Positions 12,601 through 24,258 of a stretch of DNA of 64,000 nucleotides are shown piece after piece. Numbering within the stretch: the stretch's first letter is position 1; each line of letters starts with the position of its first letter. Made by a program: the position numbers and the translations under genes. The DNA lies in NCBI GenBank assembly GCA_946807835.1, contig OX327691.1, positions 17,039,688 to 17,103,687 of the forward strand, read 5' to 3'. The notes beneath the pieces are model-generated. The model made no database searches and was not told the DNA's origin. It was given only the letters and a program-made list of their open reading frames with translations. This stretch comes from Ailanthus altissimus (taxonomy: Eukaryota > Streptophyta > Magnoliopsida > Sapindales > Simaroubaceae).

Positions 12601-14123
12601 ATTTAATAGTTCTTCTGCAGCTTTGTTCTTACTGTTGGACTTGTGCTCACACAAATATTCCTTTTCTTTAGTCTAAATGATGGAAGTCACGAGCCTTTTT
12701 CTCATTTTAAATACTTTGTTCTTATTTTCCTGGCCTGTTAAGAGTTAAGATATGTGAATAGAGGTCAAACTATCTCTATCTAACAAATTTCTGAAGGAAT
12801 ATAATTTAGGAGTGCTTCTGTCATAAATTTATCCTAGTTTTCCACTACAAGAGCACTTGTAAACCAAGGCTTCAGTCTTAATTCTGGTACTGCCTTTTCC
12901 TTTTTTTTTCTTAACCCTTTTTTCCTTAGAAGTTTTGTGACAGTTAGAAGTTAGTAAAACTTCCTTAGTCCTCAACTTATGCAGTAAAATTAATGTTCTA
13001 ATTCATATTAATTTTAACAGTTTGAGGGTTACAAGTTTGACCCCAATGGAGAATATGTACGAAGGTGGCTTCCTGAACTTGCAAGACTGCCAACTGAATG
13101 GATACACCACCCATGGAATGCACCAGAGTCTGTACTTCAAGCTGCTGGCATTGAGCTTGGTTCCAATTACCCTCTTCCCATTGTAGGGATAGATGCTGCA
13201 AAAGCCAGGTTGGAAGAAGCACTTTCAGAAATGTGGCAGCAAGAAGCAGCTTCAAGAGCCACAATTGAGAATGGAACTGAGGAGGGTCTTGGGGACTCCT
13301 CTGAATCAGCCTCAATTATTGCTTTTCCTCAAGACATACAAATGGAGGAAAATCCTGAACCTGCTAGGAACAACTTTCCCACCACAGCTCGGTGTTACGA
13401 GGATCAAATGGTTCCAAGCATGACTTCTTCTTTGGTGAGAATTGAAGAGGAGTCTTCATTGGATCTTCGAAATTCAGCTGAAGAAAGTAGAGCAGAAGTG
13501 CCAAGAAATGTAAATATAAATGCAAATGTCAATCAAGAACCCAGGAGAGACACTTCGAACCCAGGTGTTCTGCAAACAGTTCATATCAACAACACTTTAC
13601 CACAATTTAATATCACAATAGGACTGGCAAATGCTGAAGACTCAACAGCAGAATCTTCAATTTCTAGCAGAAGAGAGAGGGATGGAGGGGTAGTTCCAGT
13701 TTGGTCTCCTCCAGCGTCTAGTTACTCAGAGCAGTTAGGAGGTGATGAAAATGGTATTGGAACAAGTTCCTCTTACTTGCAGAGGCATCCGCAGTCTCAC
13801 CAAATAATGAATTGGAGACGGCTTTCTCAAACTGGGTAAGAACACTTTCACGAATTTGGTGGTTAACCACGTTTCCTTGGTTCTGTGTATTACAAACAAC
13901 TTTTTCTGTGAGTTCCTTGTGCCCAAGGATTGAAAATGTCTGGTCTGACATTGTTTATGACTGAGAACTCTTTTAAGACTTAATGATGGCTCTTTAAATT
14001 CCAATGGCACACAAATATATCAAATAGATTATCTAGTGGATACCAGTTTTAGTTTCTTAATTTCCATGGTTCGAGCATGCTTGATTTTTCTTGAACGTGA
14101 ATCTTTCTTTTCTTAACAGGTAA
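9658..14123 (+). CDS. CRY1: Cryptochrome 1 blue-light photoreceptor
   Basis: Coding exons: 9658-9970, 10997-11215, 11886-12592 and 13021-13835, with the last codons completed at 14120-14123; all junctions are GT-AG and keep frame, giving 685 residues (from memory about 681 in Arabidopsis). The product is a flavin-binding blue-light receptor acting in nucleus and cytoplasm. The start follows the family pattern, with SCSIVWFRRDLRVEDNPAL directly after the initiator. The photolyase-homology region spans about residues 1-490. The tryptophans of the electron-transfer triad are visible (ELWATGWLHDR, LPWRWGMKYFW, DALGWQYISG), as is the flavin-proximal aspartate in LDADLESDALG. The C-terminal tail carries the DAS signature DQMVPS, then EDSTAES and a VVPVWSP motif of the COP1-binding type, and ends NWRRLSQTG, as in CRY1 rather than CRY2. 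A 3' leader with AATAAA-like signals follows to about 14,460. It appears intact. Confidence 0.95.
10148..10497 (-). mobile_element. 5'-truncated LINE (non-LTR retrotransposon) in CRY1 intron 1
   Basis: Read on the minus strand, the last part of a plant L1-type ORF2 is visible (SIYFIWRESNLVVFQNK, then VFHKIKDAVRIKLDV and a stop). It is followed by a short 3' leader and a poly(A) tail, seen as a T run at 10,159-10,170 on the plus strand. The flanks TTTTCCATTCC (10,148-10,158) and TTTTCATTTC (10,488-10,497) are a plausible eroded target-site duplication. About 330 bp remain, so it was dead on arrival. It lies antisense to the host gene and away from both splice sites. Confidence 0.8.
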
Positions 14124-14649
14124 CGTATGTACATGACAGACAGGAAGTTTTGAAGATGGAAGATGAAATGATTGCTGATCCTGTGGACCAAAGGGATGAT
14201 AAATCAGTATCACACATTTATCTTTATCCACTCACTAGTCAGAAGCTGATAGGGAGTTTACCTCCTATGTGCATGAAGCTCCATATCAGTAAAGGCAGCT
14301 GGTCTGCTATCAGAAAACAGTAATGGTAGGCATGTGTAGTCTAATAAACCCAGGTTTGTGATCTATCGGTTAATTGATTAGGCATAGCATCTTCATTTCT
14401 TTCTCTCTTGCTTGCTACATCTCTGACTGCTGGTAGATACTAATAAATAAATTTAACTGGATTATTACACGTTTAAAAGAGTTGTTGCAAAGTGATGCTC
14501 ACGCCGACCTAGGCCAAGTACATTGAATTAGATGAAGTACGTCTGTTAAAATTTTTTGATTAGCATATAGTAAGTTCACTAAAACTTGTGAACAAATGAA
14601 AAAAAAATTAGGCGTAAGACCAGAGTGATCGTTCTCGATGGTAGTTTAG
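14124..14649. other. CRY1 3' untranslated exon and CRY1-NIP intergenic gap
   Basis: The CRY1 3' untranslated exon continues from the stop codon. Candidate poly(A) signals (AATAAA type) occur near 14,340 and 14,442-14,450. The remaining about 190 bp separates it from the convergent aquaporin relic. Nothing else is seen. Confidence 0.5.
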
Positions 14650-15860
14650 CTATGGATCGGCAAGATGGTAAATTTTATTATATATGCTTTTGGCCTCCTC
14701 GGGCTTTTCAGCAGGCTTAGGTCCCCTAAGCACCTTGTACCCGATGGCTCCACCCACGGCTGCAATAATGAGAGCTACAACATAAATCCAAAGGTTCTTT
14801 TAAACACCGGAGACCGCAGCAGGACCTATGCTCGTCGGAGGGTTCATTGAAGCGCCAGTAATTGGCCTGCACAATCTAATGCGTTAACCAAATTTATGAT
14901 TTTTATTGGATTGAACAGAAATGAGCTCATTAACGATAGTGATCGTGGAGAAAATACAAGTGTAAAGAGTTAAATGACCCAGAAATGGAAAGCATTGAAC
15001 ATCACTGTAACACCTATTACGAGTCCAGCAAAGTCTTTGCACTGTTAGATTAGTCGAGGTTGAGAGTCAATGCATTTGATATTTTTAGATTGAAAACAGT
15101 AACTGGAAGCCAAATATTGGCTGGTAAAAAGCAACTGGTATAATTAGATTATCTCACCGCTCTGTGATCAGTAGCAACAGCAGAAATGGTGAACATCAAA
15201 ACAAAGTTAGTATGATTTCCCATGTTATAACTTCAAGATCACTGGTTGTATCTGCATATTGAGTCACTGTTGGCTTGATGCTATCTTGCTCACTATACAA
15301 CACTTTCAAGGTGAGCCAACACATACATGGGAACCTACGTAATAATTACTGACAATTAATGGCTAATTCTAGCTCTGCAGTTTCATGGTTATTAATCTAA
15401 TAGTTTGCTTGCTTGTTTCCATAAAAGTTTATGAGTAGCAGCAAAAGCAATGGTAACAACAGGATTAAAATGGGCACCAGAGACATGCCCAAGTGTGAGG
15501 CTTTGAATTTCATGGTTATCATTGCCATCAATGCCAAACCCCAGGCGAGTCCTATTCCCACCACGATAAGGCTTTGAATTTTATTGACCAGAGCAGATCC
15601 ACAACCCACAAATATAAGAACATACGTGCCCACTAGCTCTGCTACAATCTGTTAATAGAACGTTCTTTAAAAAATAATATTCCATCCATGGAGCTTAATA
15701 TTAGTAGATAACACTACTTGCCATGGCAGTTAATGTTACATTAACAGAGGTTACCTTTTGGAAATGAGATGAAGAAGCCTTATCGTGGGCATTCCATTAT
15801 CTAAAGCAGTGAGCCTTTGGTTCTTCTGTAATTGGTTGTTTAGCGGGCAATGAATGTGTA
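14650..15860 (-). pseudogene. NIP-type aquaporin pseudogene
   Basis: Five exon traces of a nodulin-26-like intrinsic protein lie in order on the minus strand. Exon 1 ends near 15,755 (SSSHFQK). Exon 2 starts at 15,648 with VAELVGTYVLIFVGCGSALV and contains the first pore box as SGAHFNPVVTIAFA (NPV for NPA). Exon 3 (15,334-15,158) includes TSDLEVITWEII and MFTISAVATDHRA. Exon 4 (15,041-14,979) reads FAGLVIGVTVMFNAF. Exon 5 (14,866-14,650) has the second box as TGASMNPPTSIGPA and ends in a hydrophilic tail. Lesions: a frameshift before the first pore box, no GT after exon 2, a frameshift early in exon 3, a one-base loss in its T run, and a stop in exon 5 (SGV*KNLWIY). A functional channel is very unlikely. 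The N-terminal start is not clear; the outer limit is approximate. Confidence 0.85.
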
Positions 15861-16560
15861 GGGGACAATACAGTAATTGAAGGTGTGCTAGACATTTGTG
15901 CAATTAGAAACTGAGATTGAGCACGATGCCTAGTGGCAGTGTCTCGCCACCAGTATGCAAATTCTCTTATATGCATTTGTTTACTTCGTAAATTTCAGTT
16001 TGGTGTCATTTGTCACAGCTCGCCATGGATATTCTTTTTAACTTAGTTATAAGTGATGTGGTTAAAAGATTGTGCCATAATTTGTCAGATGCACATTGTT
16101 TATATTTGAAAGCCGGACTAATTCAACCATCAGGCATACTAATTTTGTGGCAAGTATTCGGGAATCATCTTAAGTATCTAAGGGCTTCTGACTGGGTGAA
16201 CTATTCAATTTGTCATTGTCCCGAGATACATTTGTCATATGACAGGGGGTGAGAATTCTATTTATAAAATAGTCTTTGGAATTCTGCTATGCACTCTTAG
16301 TCTGCAATTAGACGTTTAAGAACTAAAATACAGTCATTTAAAGCATGTTGCTTGTGTTAATAGATATTCCCAGCTTCATCTATCTAGAAATTTCAAGGAC
16401 AATGATTTACATAATTTGACAAAATCTAACGACGTTGTTGATACTTGATAGCTTGGTTTTCTTCTACAAATTTTAACAGGACATCATTTTAGTGTCACGT
16501 TCTAAGTGCTCTCAAGTATTTCTTTAAATATTTGGTGTGATTGAAGCTTTTAAAAGGCTC
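15861..16560. other. Intergenic, nothing recognised
   Basis: No coding, RNA or repeat signature is supported. An 80-codon open frame at 16,010-16,252 has no family resemblance. Confidence 0.4.
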
Positions 16561-16589
16561 GCTGTTTGAGATGGAGAATCAAATTGGGC

Positions 16590-16935
16590 TCGCGACTTAT
16601 TAGAGTTGTTAACTCTAATTAAAAAATAAATATTCTATAAAATATGTGATGACATATTGAAATATTTTAGAGCATATTATTTTATCTTGTATATACACCG
16701 TTAGATTATTTAGATCTCAGTCGTTGATTGTATAGGACTGTTAATATATAAAAGGGAGATCATCACTTGTACAAAATATTTCATAGCTTGTGTTTCTCTT
16801 CAACAATATAGAGAATATTCTTTCAAATAATTTTTTATCTCTTTCAAATAGTTTATATGCGTGTTTTTTTATTTTCTTTGTGTGATTTTCTCAACTGCTT
16901 AACACGATTCTTAAAAATCTGTGACACTAAAAATG
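16590..16935 (+). repeat. Possible small Copia-type LTR remnant
   Basis: The segment begins with a palindrome (TTAGAGTT-GTT-AACTCTAA near 16,601). It then shows a promoter-like TATATAAAAGGGAG near 16,746 and a T-rich end, the usual texture of a short plant Copia LTR. No PBS, second LTR or target duplication could be identified, so this is a texture-based guess. Confidence 0.3.
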
Positions 16936-17740
16936 TTCTTGATACCAATGCAGGGTTTAGGCAACATTTTTACATGAATTAGCCTAGAATCATCGAACTT
17001 GACAATCCAAAAGCCAAAGTCTCAGTTTTCCCATCACAGGCTTATGGGTAATTGCTGATCTTAAAATTAGTGGTCCAGTTGCAGTCCATCTACGTTGTTT
17101 GAAGTAGTTAGTGCTAGTTTTTTTTTTTAGCTTGAACTCTTCAAAAGAATAATGATGAAAGTTGTGTAACTGGATTGCATTAAATAATTTAATCTAGTGA
17201 TCAACATTGTTTTCAATTCTTTTAAGCACTCGTGTAGTGCCCAATTGTTAACTAGAATAAACTTTTTAACTTTTAGGCCTCTGACTCGTATAAAGTAGCC
17301 CATCTTCTCTTCTCTTCTCTTCCGGCAAATCAGGATTCCTCATGTACCAACTTGTTCAGAATTTCTTTAAAGAAATCTAACTTCCGAGGTTCTTAACAGA
17401 AAAAAAAATTCTCTTTCTTTCTTAGAAAGTATTTTCCCGTTTTCAGAAAACAATTTTCTTAATTCTAATGTAAAATTCCATGAAGACATCATTATTAAAA
17501 TTTTCATAAGTTATCGATGCAAGACAGGCAGGCTTTAGCAGAAAATTGTTATCCAGCTTGATGGAAAACAAATTTATTCTTAGAATTACAAACCCTACGA
17601 AGAACAAAAGGATTTTAGATTTGTATTGTGATTTATGAAGAACCCATAATGCTTTAGGAAAAAAAAAAAAGTACTCGTAGCCTGGCCCTGACCCTGATGG
17701 TACTGCTTCCCAGTTCTTTGTCGATCTCCATGTGTAGCAT
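16936..17740. other. Intergenic, nothing recognised
   Basis: No gene or named repeat is visible. A poly(A)-like run occurs near 17,660. Confidence 0.4.
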
Positions 17741-18462
17741 TATTGGGATACAAGATATAGCGTGTGTAAAGGAAAGTAAGTATTATTGTTTCCGAAGTAA
17801 TTTGAAAAAATTGAAAGGAATGGAATGATAATCATTTTAGCTTTCAGAGTAATTCAAAGAATACGGAAGGATTGGAATCATAATTTTTAAGCCGATCACG
17901 TAGTACCAAAACATGTAATTTCATTAATGACGATTTGGTAAATATTACCAGTCATGTACGACGCCATTTTTAAGTCTTTAATGGGTTTAAAGAAGCTAAC
18001 TGATTTTTTTCGCCTTCAACGACTTCCATGATTGTCGTTAAATTCTGAGTATCTGACTGTTAATTAATCGATTGGCAAAAAAGCTCCCGGGATCAATTCA
18101 AATGCTCAATTAGTTCCTATATAAAGGGGGAAGTTCCTCTAGGTAGAGAGATACTGATAACCACAGAGAACTAGAAATTTCAAAAGAGAGCTTTAAATAG
18201 TCTTAGACATAGAAAATCAAGAAATCTCTGAGCTTCCAAGATTCACTTTCTTGGAAGGGGATTTGGGTTTAACCTGTGTAATTGATTTCATTTTTGTATT
18301 TTTGTTATAAATATTCTTCATTAGTTTATTTAAGTGAATTAATTAAATTTGGTGAAGTAGATGAAGAATCATACTGAACCAAACATTTTTTATTATTTAT
18401 GATTATTTGTATTGTTGGTTGATCTTGATTGTATTTAAAGTTTTGAGTTGGTATTTTCAATA
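17741..18462 (+). repeat. Copia-1 5' LTR
   Basis: It is related along its length to 27,155-27,872. Shared landmarks include TTTTTAAGTCTTTAATGGGT, a TATA-like CCTATATAAA followed by GGGGAAGTTCCTCTA, and ATTCACTTTCTTGGAA. The start reads TATTGGG, probably TGTTGGG originally. The end is set by the adjacent primer-binding site. Confidence 0.82.
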
Positions 18463-18463
18463 G

Positions 18464-18475
18464 TGGTATTAAAGC
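18464..18475 (+). other. Copia-1 primer-binding site
   Basis: TGGTATTAAAGC directly follows the 5' LTR. It is a two-mismatch form of TGGTATCAGAGC, the plant copia primer site complementary to initiator tRNA-Met. Confidence 0.8.
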
Positions 18476-19512
18476 GATGCTCAAGAAAATCATTTTCTTA
18501 AAGAAAGACTCAAATTTTTGATTAAGATTTAAAATGGTAACAATTAAATTTAAGGTGGATAAGTTCAAAGGCTTTGGATGGTAAAAAAAGATGAAAACTT
18601 TATTAGTCCAACAAAAGGTGGCCAAGGCACTGCTCTAATCGAAAGAAGCAAGTACCTCAACAACAATAGAAGAACAAAGACTTGAAATGAATAAAATTGC
18701 CAACAACATAATTATTTTACAATGGGCTGACAATGTCTTAAGGCATGTTAATAAAGAAACAACCATAAGAGACCTTTAGAGTAAGCCGAAATCACTTTAT
18801 ATTTCTAAGTCTCTATCAAAGGAAATATTATTTGGATTCAAGATGGAACCTTCAAAAGGTTTTAAAAAAAACTTAGATGAGTTTAAAAGAATTTATATTA
18901 ATATAATAAATATTGATGAAGTAATCACTTATGAAAATTAGGCAGTTATTCTTTTAAATTCTCTTCCCAATACATATAAAGACATCAAGATTGCAATTAA
19001 ATATAACAAAGATTCATTAAATGGCTGTCTCATTGCATTTAGATCTAGGAAACTAGAGATCAAGACAGAGAGGAAAGAAAATATTGATAATCTATATGTA
19101 AGGGATAGACTAAAAAAAGATGGATTCTTTTAAAGAAAAATTCAAAGGGAAATCAAGATCCAAATAAAAAAAAATAGTAACAAAAAATATTTTTTTTTTT
19201 GGGTAGAAATAAGGGTTATCTAAAAAGAAATTGTTATAAAAGACTCAAGAAGCTTAAACATAAAGACTTTGAAAATGGAGATGCAATGGTAGCATCCGAT
19301 GGGCATGATAGCTCAGATGCTCTCACAACTTTACTGGAAGAAAACCTTGATGATTGGATTTTGAATTTTGGATATATCTATCATATGAGTCATAATAAGG
19401 ATTGGTTTGATACATATGAATAATATAAATGAGAAGAGGTACTAATAAAAAATAATAATTCATGTAAAGTGATTGAGATAGGCACAATTCCCATAAAGTT
19501 GCATGATGAGAC

Positions 19513-21994
19513 TATTGGGATTTGTGCTTACGTACCATCCCATAATGTATAAATATATAGTGATTGTATTTATACAATTATTATTTCTAATAAAATCGTT
19601 AATATTATTTTTATTAAATGGTAAGATGCTTGTAACGTTTTAGACATTGTATGATCTGAAGGAGTTCGGATTTGGTCTAAAAGAGTTTAGACCAGGGCTA
19701 AGAGTTAGCAACGCTAATAGTTATAAACACTAAGAGTTAGTGGTACTAAGAGTTAGCAAAATCTAATGAGTTAGAGCCTTGTCTGAAATGAGATAATAAC
19801 CTGAGAATATATTAGTAATGATATAGCTGCAATGAGTTGCAGATGGTGCTAAAAAATGTCATTATGCAAGTATGTTCTTAAACATAATGTTCCTGATCTA
19901 ATTTCATTGATGCGGGTCTATCGGTGAAACCCATTAATATAGATTAGTGTATGTCTATATCTGGATGGTCCAGATGGTTAGTCTTAGCAAACCATGAGCT
20001 TAGTAGGAAGCTCGTATAAAGATGTAGGTATTCAGTAAGGACTGGATATTAAACAGACTCGCGAAGACATCCAATGGACATCTCATAAAGCCATCAATGG
20101 AAGGTCTTTCGAGTTGAGTAGTATTTATGGTCCTTTAACCTGAGCGCCATGGTGGGCTTGTGAGTGATCCACCATGCTTTGGTTCCACACATGTCAGAAA
20201 CCTTTCATGGTCTGACCACTGGGTGTCGCTGGGTATGGTCCGATGCTCATGGAGTTCGGTGTGCGTAGATATGGGATCCATCAGCTCATATGAGTAGGTT
20301 GTATATCCTAATACTCTGAGATTGTATTTCAGAAAGTCTTGTGGCCGCAAGCATAAACCCCGGAAAAGATATTCTGGAGGAATAAACAATATCACAAAAG
20401 TGTTCGTGGATATTGTTTTATGAAATATAAATTTGGAGATAAGTTCGTGGTTGAGCAAATAGAGATTTGACGGTGATGATCTATATCTCTGCTCTTCAAG
20501 GATATAAATGATGGAAGGATTATACGAATATGTAATAACCTTAACTTGGTTGGTTTAACACGCTAATTTGTAATATCCGTAACGTGTGTGTGAGACATTG
20601 TTCACAGACGTATAGAGGAGCTCTATATGACAAATTAGGTGTGGACCTAGAGAGTCTCACAATATGAAGTATACTCGTTGTGCACTGGGGTAGCGGATTG
20701 GATTGAATAGTTCGATCCAATAAATTTCAGCAAAAGAGAACGATTGTTTAGGGATCTCTCGGATTGTACATTTGTCAAGACTTAATTGTTAAGTACATCA
20801 CTTAATTAATTAACAAGGGTTGTTAATTAATAGAATATTGACAAATGACAAAATTTGCTCCATGATTTGATTTTATCTTTTTACCATTTAACCATGGTAG
20901 TAAAAATTAGTAAGGTAAAAAGTAATTATTCAAAATTATTTTGAATAATTAAATCATATATTATTATTATATTATTAGATAATATTATAATATATATAGA
21001 TCATGGCATTGTATTTTAATACAATGAGGAGCCTAGATGTTGGCCATTTAATTACCCATTATAATTAAAGTAATTATAATTGTTAGGTAAAGATTAATTT
21101 TGGTGGCTATTATTCTAGTGCTTGGTTTAATTAATTCTAAATGGGAGACCAACAATAAAATTGGTGGAGCACTTCATTTTGTTTATTTTTGTTTAATCAA
21201 AGTGTTGAATAAACAAAATGAATTTTGGCAAAACAATTGAATTCATTCATTCAAATTTTTGGAGAAGAACTTGGCAATGGCAATGAAGAGAGGTAAGAGA
21301 GAGTTCTTTGAGTTTTATTCTTTCAAGTGTTGAAAAATAAACAAACTTCTCTTCGTCTTCTTCTTTAATGGATGGCCAAAAATGAATATTATGTAAATGA
21401 AGAAAAAGATAATTATTTTGTAAAGAGTTGTTCAAAATAATTATCATGTAGAAATTGTTTCTAAGATTAATATACAAGAGTTGTATGTTAAAGATTTTTA
21501 ATTTATACACGAGTTGTATAGAAAATATTTACCATCTCCATTTAAGAAACAAAATTGTATTCAAAAGAGTTTGAATACAAGTGCTGAAAATTCTAAACAC
21601 TAAGCTACAATTCTAGCTCCTTAATCCCACCAAAAGTTATGGACTAGAATTGTTCAACATATACTTCAAGGTGAGCTCTTCACATGGATTATTGAAGAAC
21701 TTGAAGAATTTGTAAAGTTACCTTCATTAGGTGAGTATTTTACATTATATTTTTAGTACAATATTGTTCATTATATATATTTTGTATAATTGTTATACTT
21801 GTTCATATATGTGATATATGTTGTTCGTCATGTTTTTATAATTGTATAATTGTTATTCTTATGCATATATATGATATATGTTGAATTTGTTAAAATTGGT
21901 GTATTTTGTAATATGCTTCCGCTGCGCATATGGTAATTTTTGAAATTACGTATACACTCGAATTATCACATACTCTATAATACAACACCCAACA
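19513..21994 (+). mobile_element. Solo long LTR (family X), copy 1, inside Copia-1
   Basis: This 2,482-bp non-coding block interrupts the Copia-1 protease-integrase region exactly between HDET and TIK. It begins TATTGGGATTTGTGC (expected TGTTGGG) and ends ACACCCAACA, so the ends are inverted complements in TG...CA style. The flanks GAGAC (19,508-19,512) and GGGAC (21,995-21,999) are a one-mismatch 5-bp target duplication. No internal PBS, polypurine tract or gag-pol text is visible, so a solo LTR formed by LTR-LTR recombination is the simplest reading; a long non-autonomous element is the alternative. A second family member lies at 24,259-26,423. Confidence 0.78.
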
Positions 21995-21999
21995 GGGAC

Positions 22000-24258
22000 A
22001 ATAAAGATCCTAAATAGTGTAAGACATATTCTTGAATTAAAGAAGACCCTGATATCACTAGAGGTGCAAGATGAAAAAAAAGGATATAATTGTAAAATAA
22101 AAAATAGACAATTAAAGATAAGTAAGGATTCTATGGTTATGATAAAAGAAATTAGGCAAGCTGGCCTATACATTTTACAAGAAAATATTGTGACTTGATA
22201 TACTGTTGTTGTTGCTCATACAGGGTATAATGAGACTAAGTTGTGGTATATAAAATTAGTCCACATAGTGGAATCAAGCTTAATGCAACTAAGGAAACAA
22301 GGTCTTATTGGAATAGAAGGTTGGTTGGAATAGAATTCTGTGAATATGGCACATTAGGAAGACAACACAAACTTAGCTTTAGTATTAGAAATTACAAGGC
22401 ATATAGAGTTTGGAATATTTTTATGCTAACTTTTGGGGGTTAACAAGTACAACAACACATGGTAAAAATAAGTATTTTCTATCCTTAATTGATGATTACT
22501 CAAAAAAGGTATGACTATTTTTTCTCAAACATAAAGATGAAACTTTTAATAAGTTCAAGGATCGAAAATTACTTGTTGAAAATCAAATTAGTTAGAAAAT
22601 TAAAATACTGAGAACTGATAATAGGATGGAGTTGTGTAATAAGGTGTTCGATGGCTATTGCAAGAAACATAACATCTTGATGCATAGGATAGTAAAGTTC
22701 ACTCCTCAACAAAATGGAAGTATTGAGAGGATGAATAGAACCATTCTATACATGATTAGATACATGCTCATTAGCTTTGGTCTTTCAAAACACTTTTGAA
22801 GAGAAGCAACAAGTACTTCTTGCTACCTGATCAATAAGAGTTTCTTAAGTGTTTTAAACTACAAGACACTTAAGGACTATAATAAGGAAAACCTCCAAGC
22901 TATAATCATTTGAGAGCATTTAGATGTGCAATTTATGCATGCCAAAATATTAGTAAATTGGAACCAAGATCTCAAAAGTGTTTATTCTTTGGATATTCAA
23001 AAGGAACCAAGGGATACAAACTTTAGCTAAGAGAATTATATAGAATTAAAAATTATTATCATTTAGGATTTATTGTTTAATGATATGCCTTATCTGAGTA
23101 AGAAACTAGACCATGTGGAACAAAATGAGTCAAGAACGAGAACTCAAAGTAAGTGAAGAAATCTCACCTTGAAGTGAAGTTACAACCTAAAATCCTCTTG
23201 AGAATCACATACAAGATGAATTAGTAGAATATCCATTGTCTCAACTTGATTATGAACTATCAAACTATTAACTGACAAGGGACAACGAAGAAGAAAGGTA
23301 AAATTACCTAATAAATTCACCTCTTATGATTTAATTACTTTTACTTTATGGTTTGCACAGAAAATAAAGGAACCAAAACCTAAAACCTATTAAGAATCAA
23401 TTAATAGAAAATACAAGAAATAATGACAGACTGTTATAGAAAAGGAAATAAGTTTTTTGCTTAAAAATTAGACTTAGATTTTAGTATCTAGACCAAAAAA
23501 CAAGAAGGCTGTAGACTTTAAATGGATATTTAAGATAAATGAAGGAACCACTTCAAAGGAACCACCTAGATTCAAGGCAAGACTTATAGTTAAGGGCTTC
23601 TCACAAAGAGAAGGGATTGAGTACGCTGATATATTCTCTCCGGTTGTGAAATATACTATAATTAGAGTTGTGCTTTCTATTATCACTCACTTTAATTGGG
23701 AATACATTAATTGGATGTAAATATTGTATTTCTGAATGAAGAACTAGAAGAAGTGATTTATATGAAAACAGCCTGAAGGGTTTGAAGACACAGTCAAGAA
23801 GATTTGGTCTATTAGTTGAATAAGCCTTTTTATGGACTTAAGCAGTCACCAATGTAGTAGAATAAGAGATTTGACACTTATGTTACCGGTATTGGATTTA
23901 GTCAAAGCAACTATGATTCATGTTTCTACCTCAAGAGAGTTATAAAAATAAATCTGATGTATTTGTTACTTTATGTGGATGACATGCTACTAACAAGTAA
24001 GATCCCAATTGAAATTTAGAGAATTAAGGAATTGCTTAAAGTTGAATTCCAAATGAAGGATCTTATGAAAGCAAAGAAGATGCTTGGCATAGAAACTATA
24101 TAAAATAAAAGTATGGGAAGGCTACAACTAACATAAAGAAGCCACATGTGTAAAGTAATTGAAAGATTTGGAATGAGCAAATGTAAAATAATGAATTTGC
24201 CTCAAGTAGCTTATTTCAAATTTTCACTTTAGCAGTGTCCATCTATTGAAGAAGAAAG
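22000..24258 (+). pseudogene. Copia-1 integrase and reverse transcriptase remnants
   Basis: This is the continuation of Copia-1 pol after nested copy 1. Readable stretches include VRHILELKKTLISLEVQD, then KDSMVMIKEIRQAGLYILQ (pre-integrase region). A degraded zinc-binding stretch and integrase core (FTPQQNGS...RMNRTI) follow near 22,690-22,750. RT text FKARLIVKGFSQREGIEYAD appears near 23,570-23,630 and YVDDML near 23,970. Several stops and frameshifts interrupt it. Confidence 0.82.

Noticed and set aside
12998..13315. 105-codon minus-strand frame
   Set aside because: Antisense shadow of CRY1 exon 4.
16590..16935. Complete LTR retrotransposon around this segment
   Set aside because: No partner LTR, PBS or gag-pol could be found nearby; kept only as a low-confidence LTR-like remnant.
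20135..20458. 107-codon minus-strand open frame inside nested copy 1
   Set aside because: It lies in non-coding solo-LTR sequence, has no family resemblance, and I could not find the frame kept in the homologous part of copy 2.
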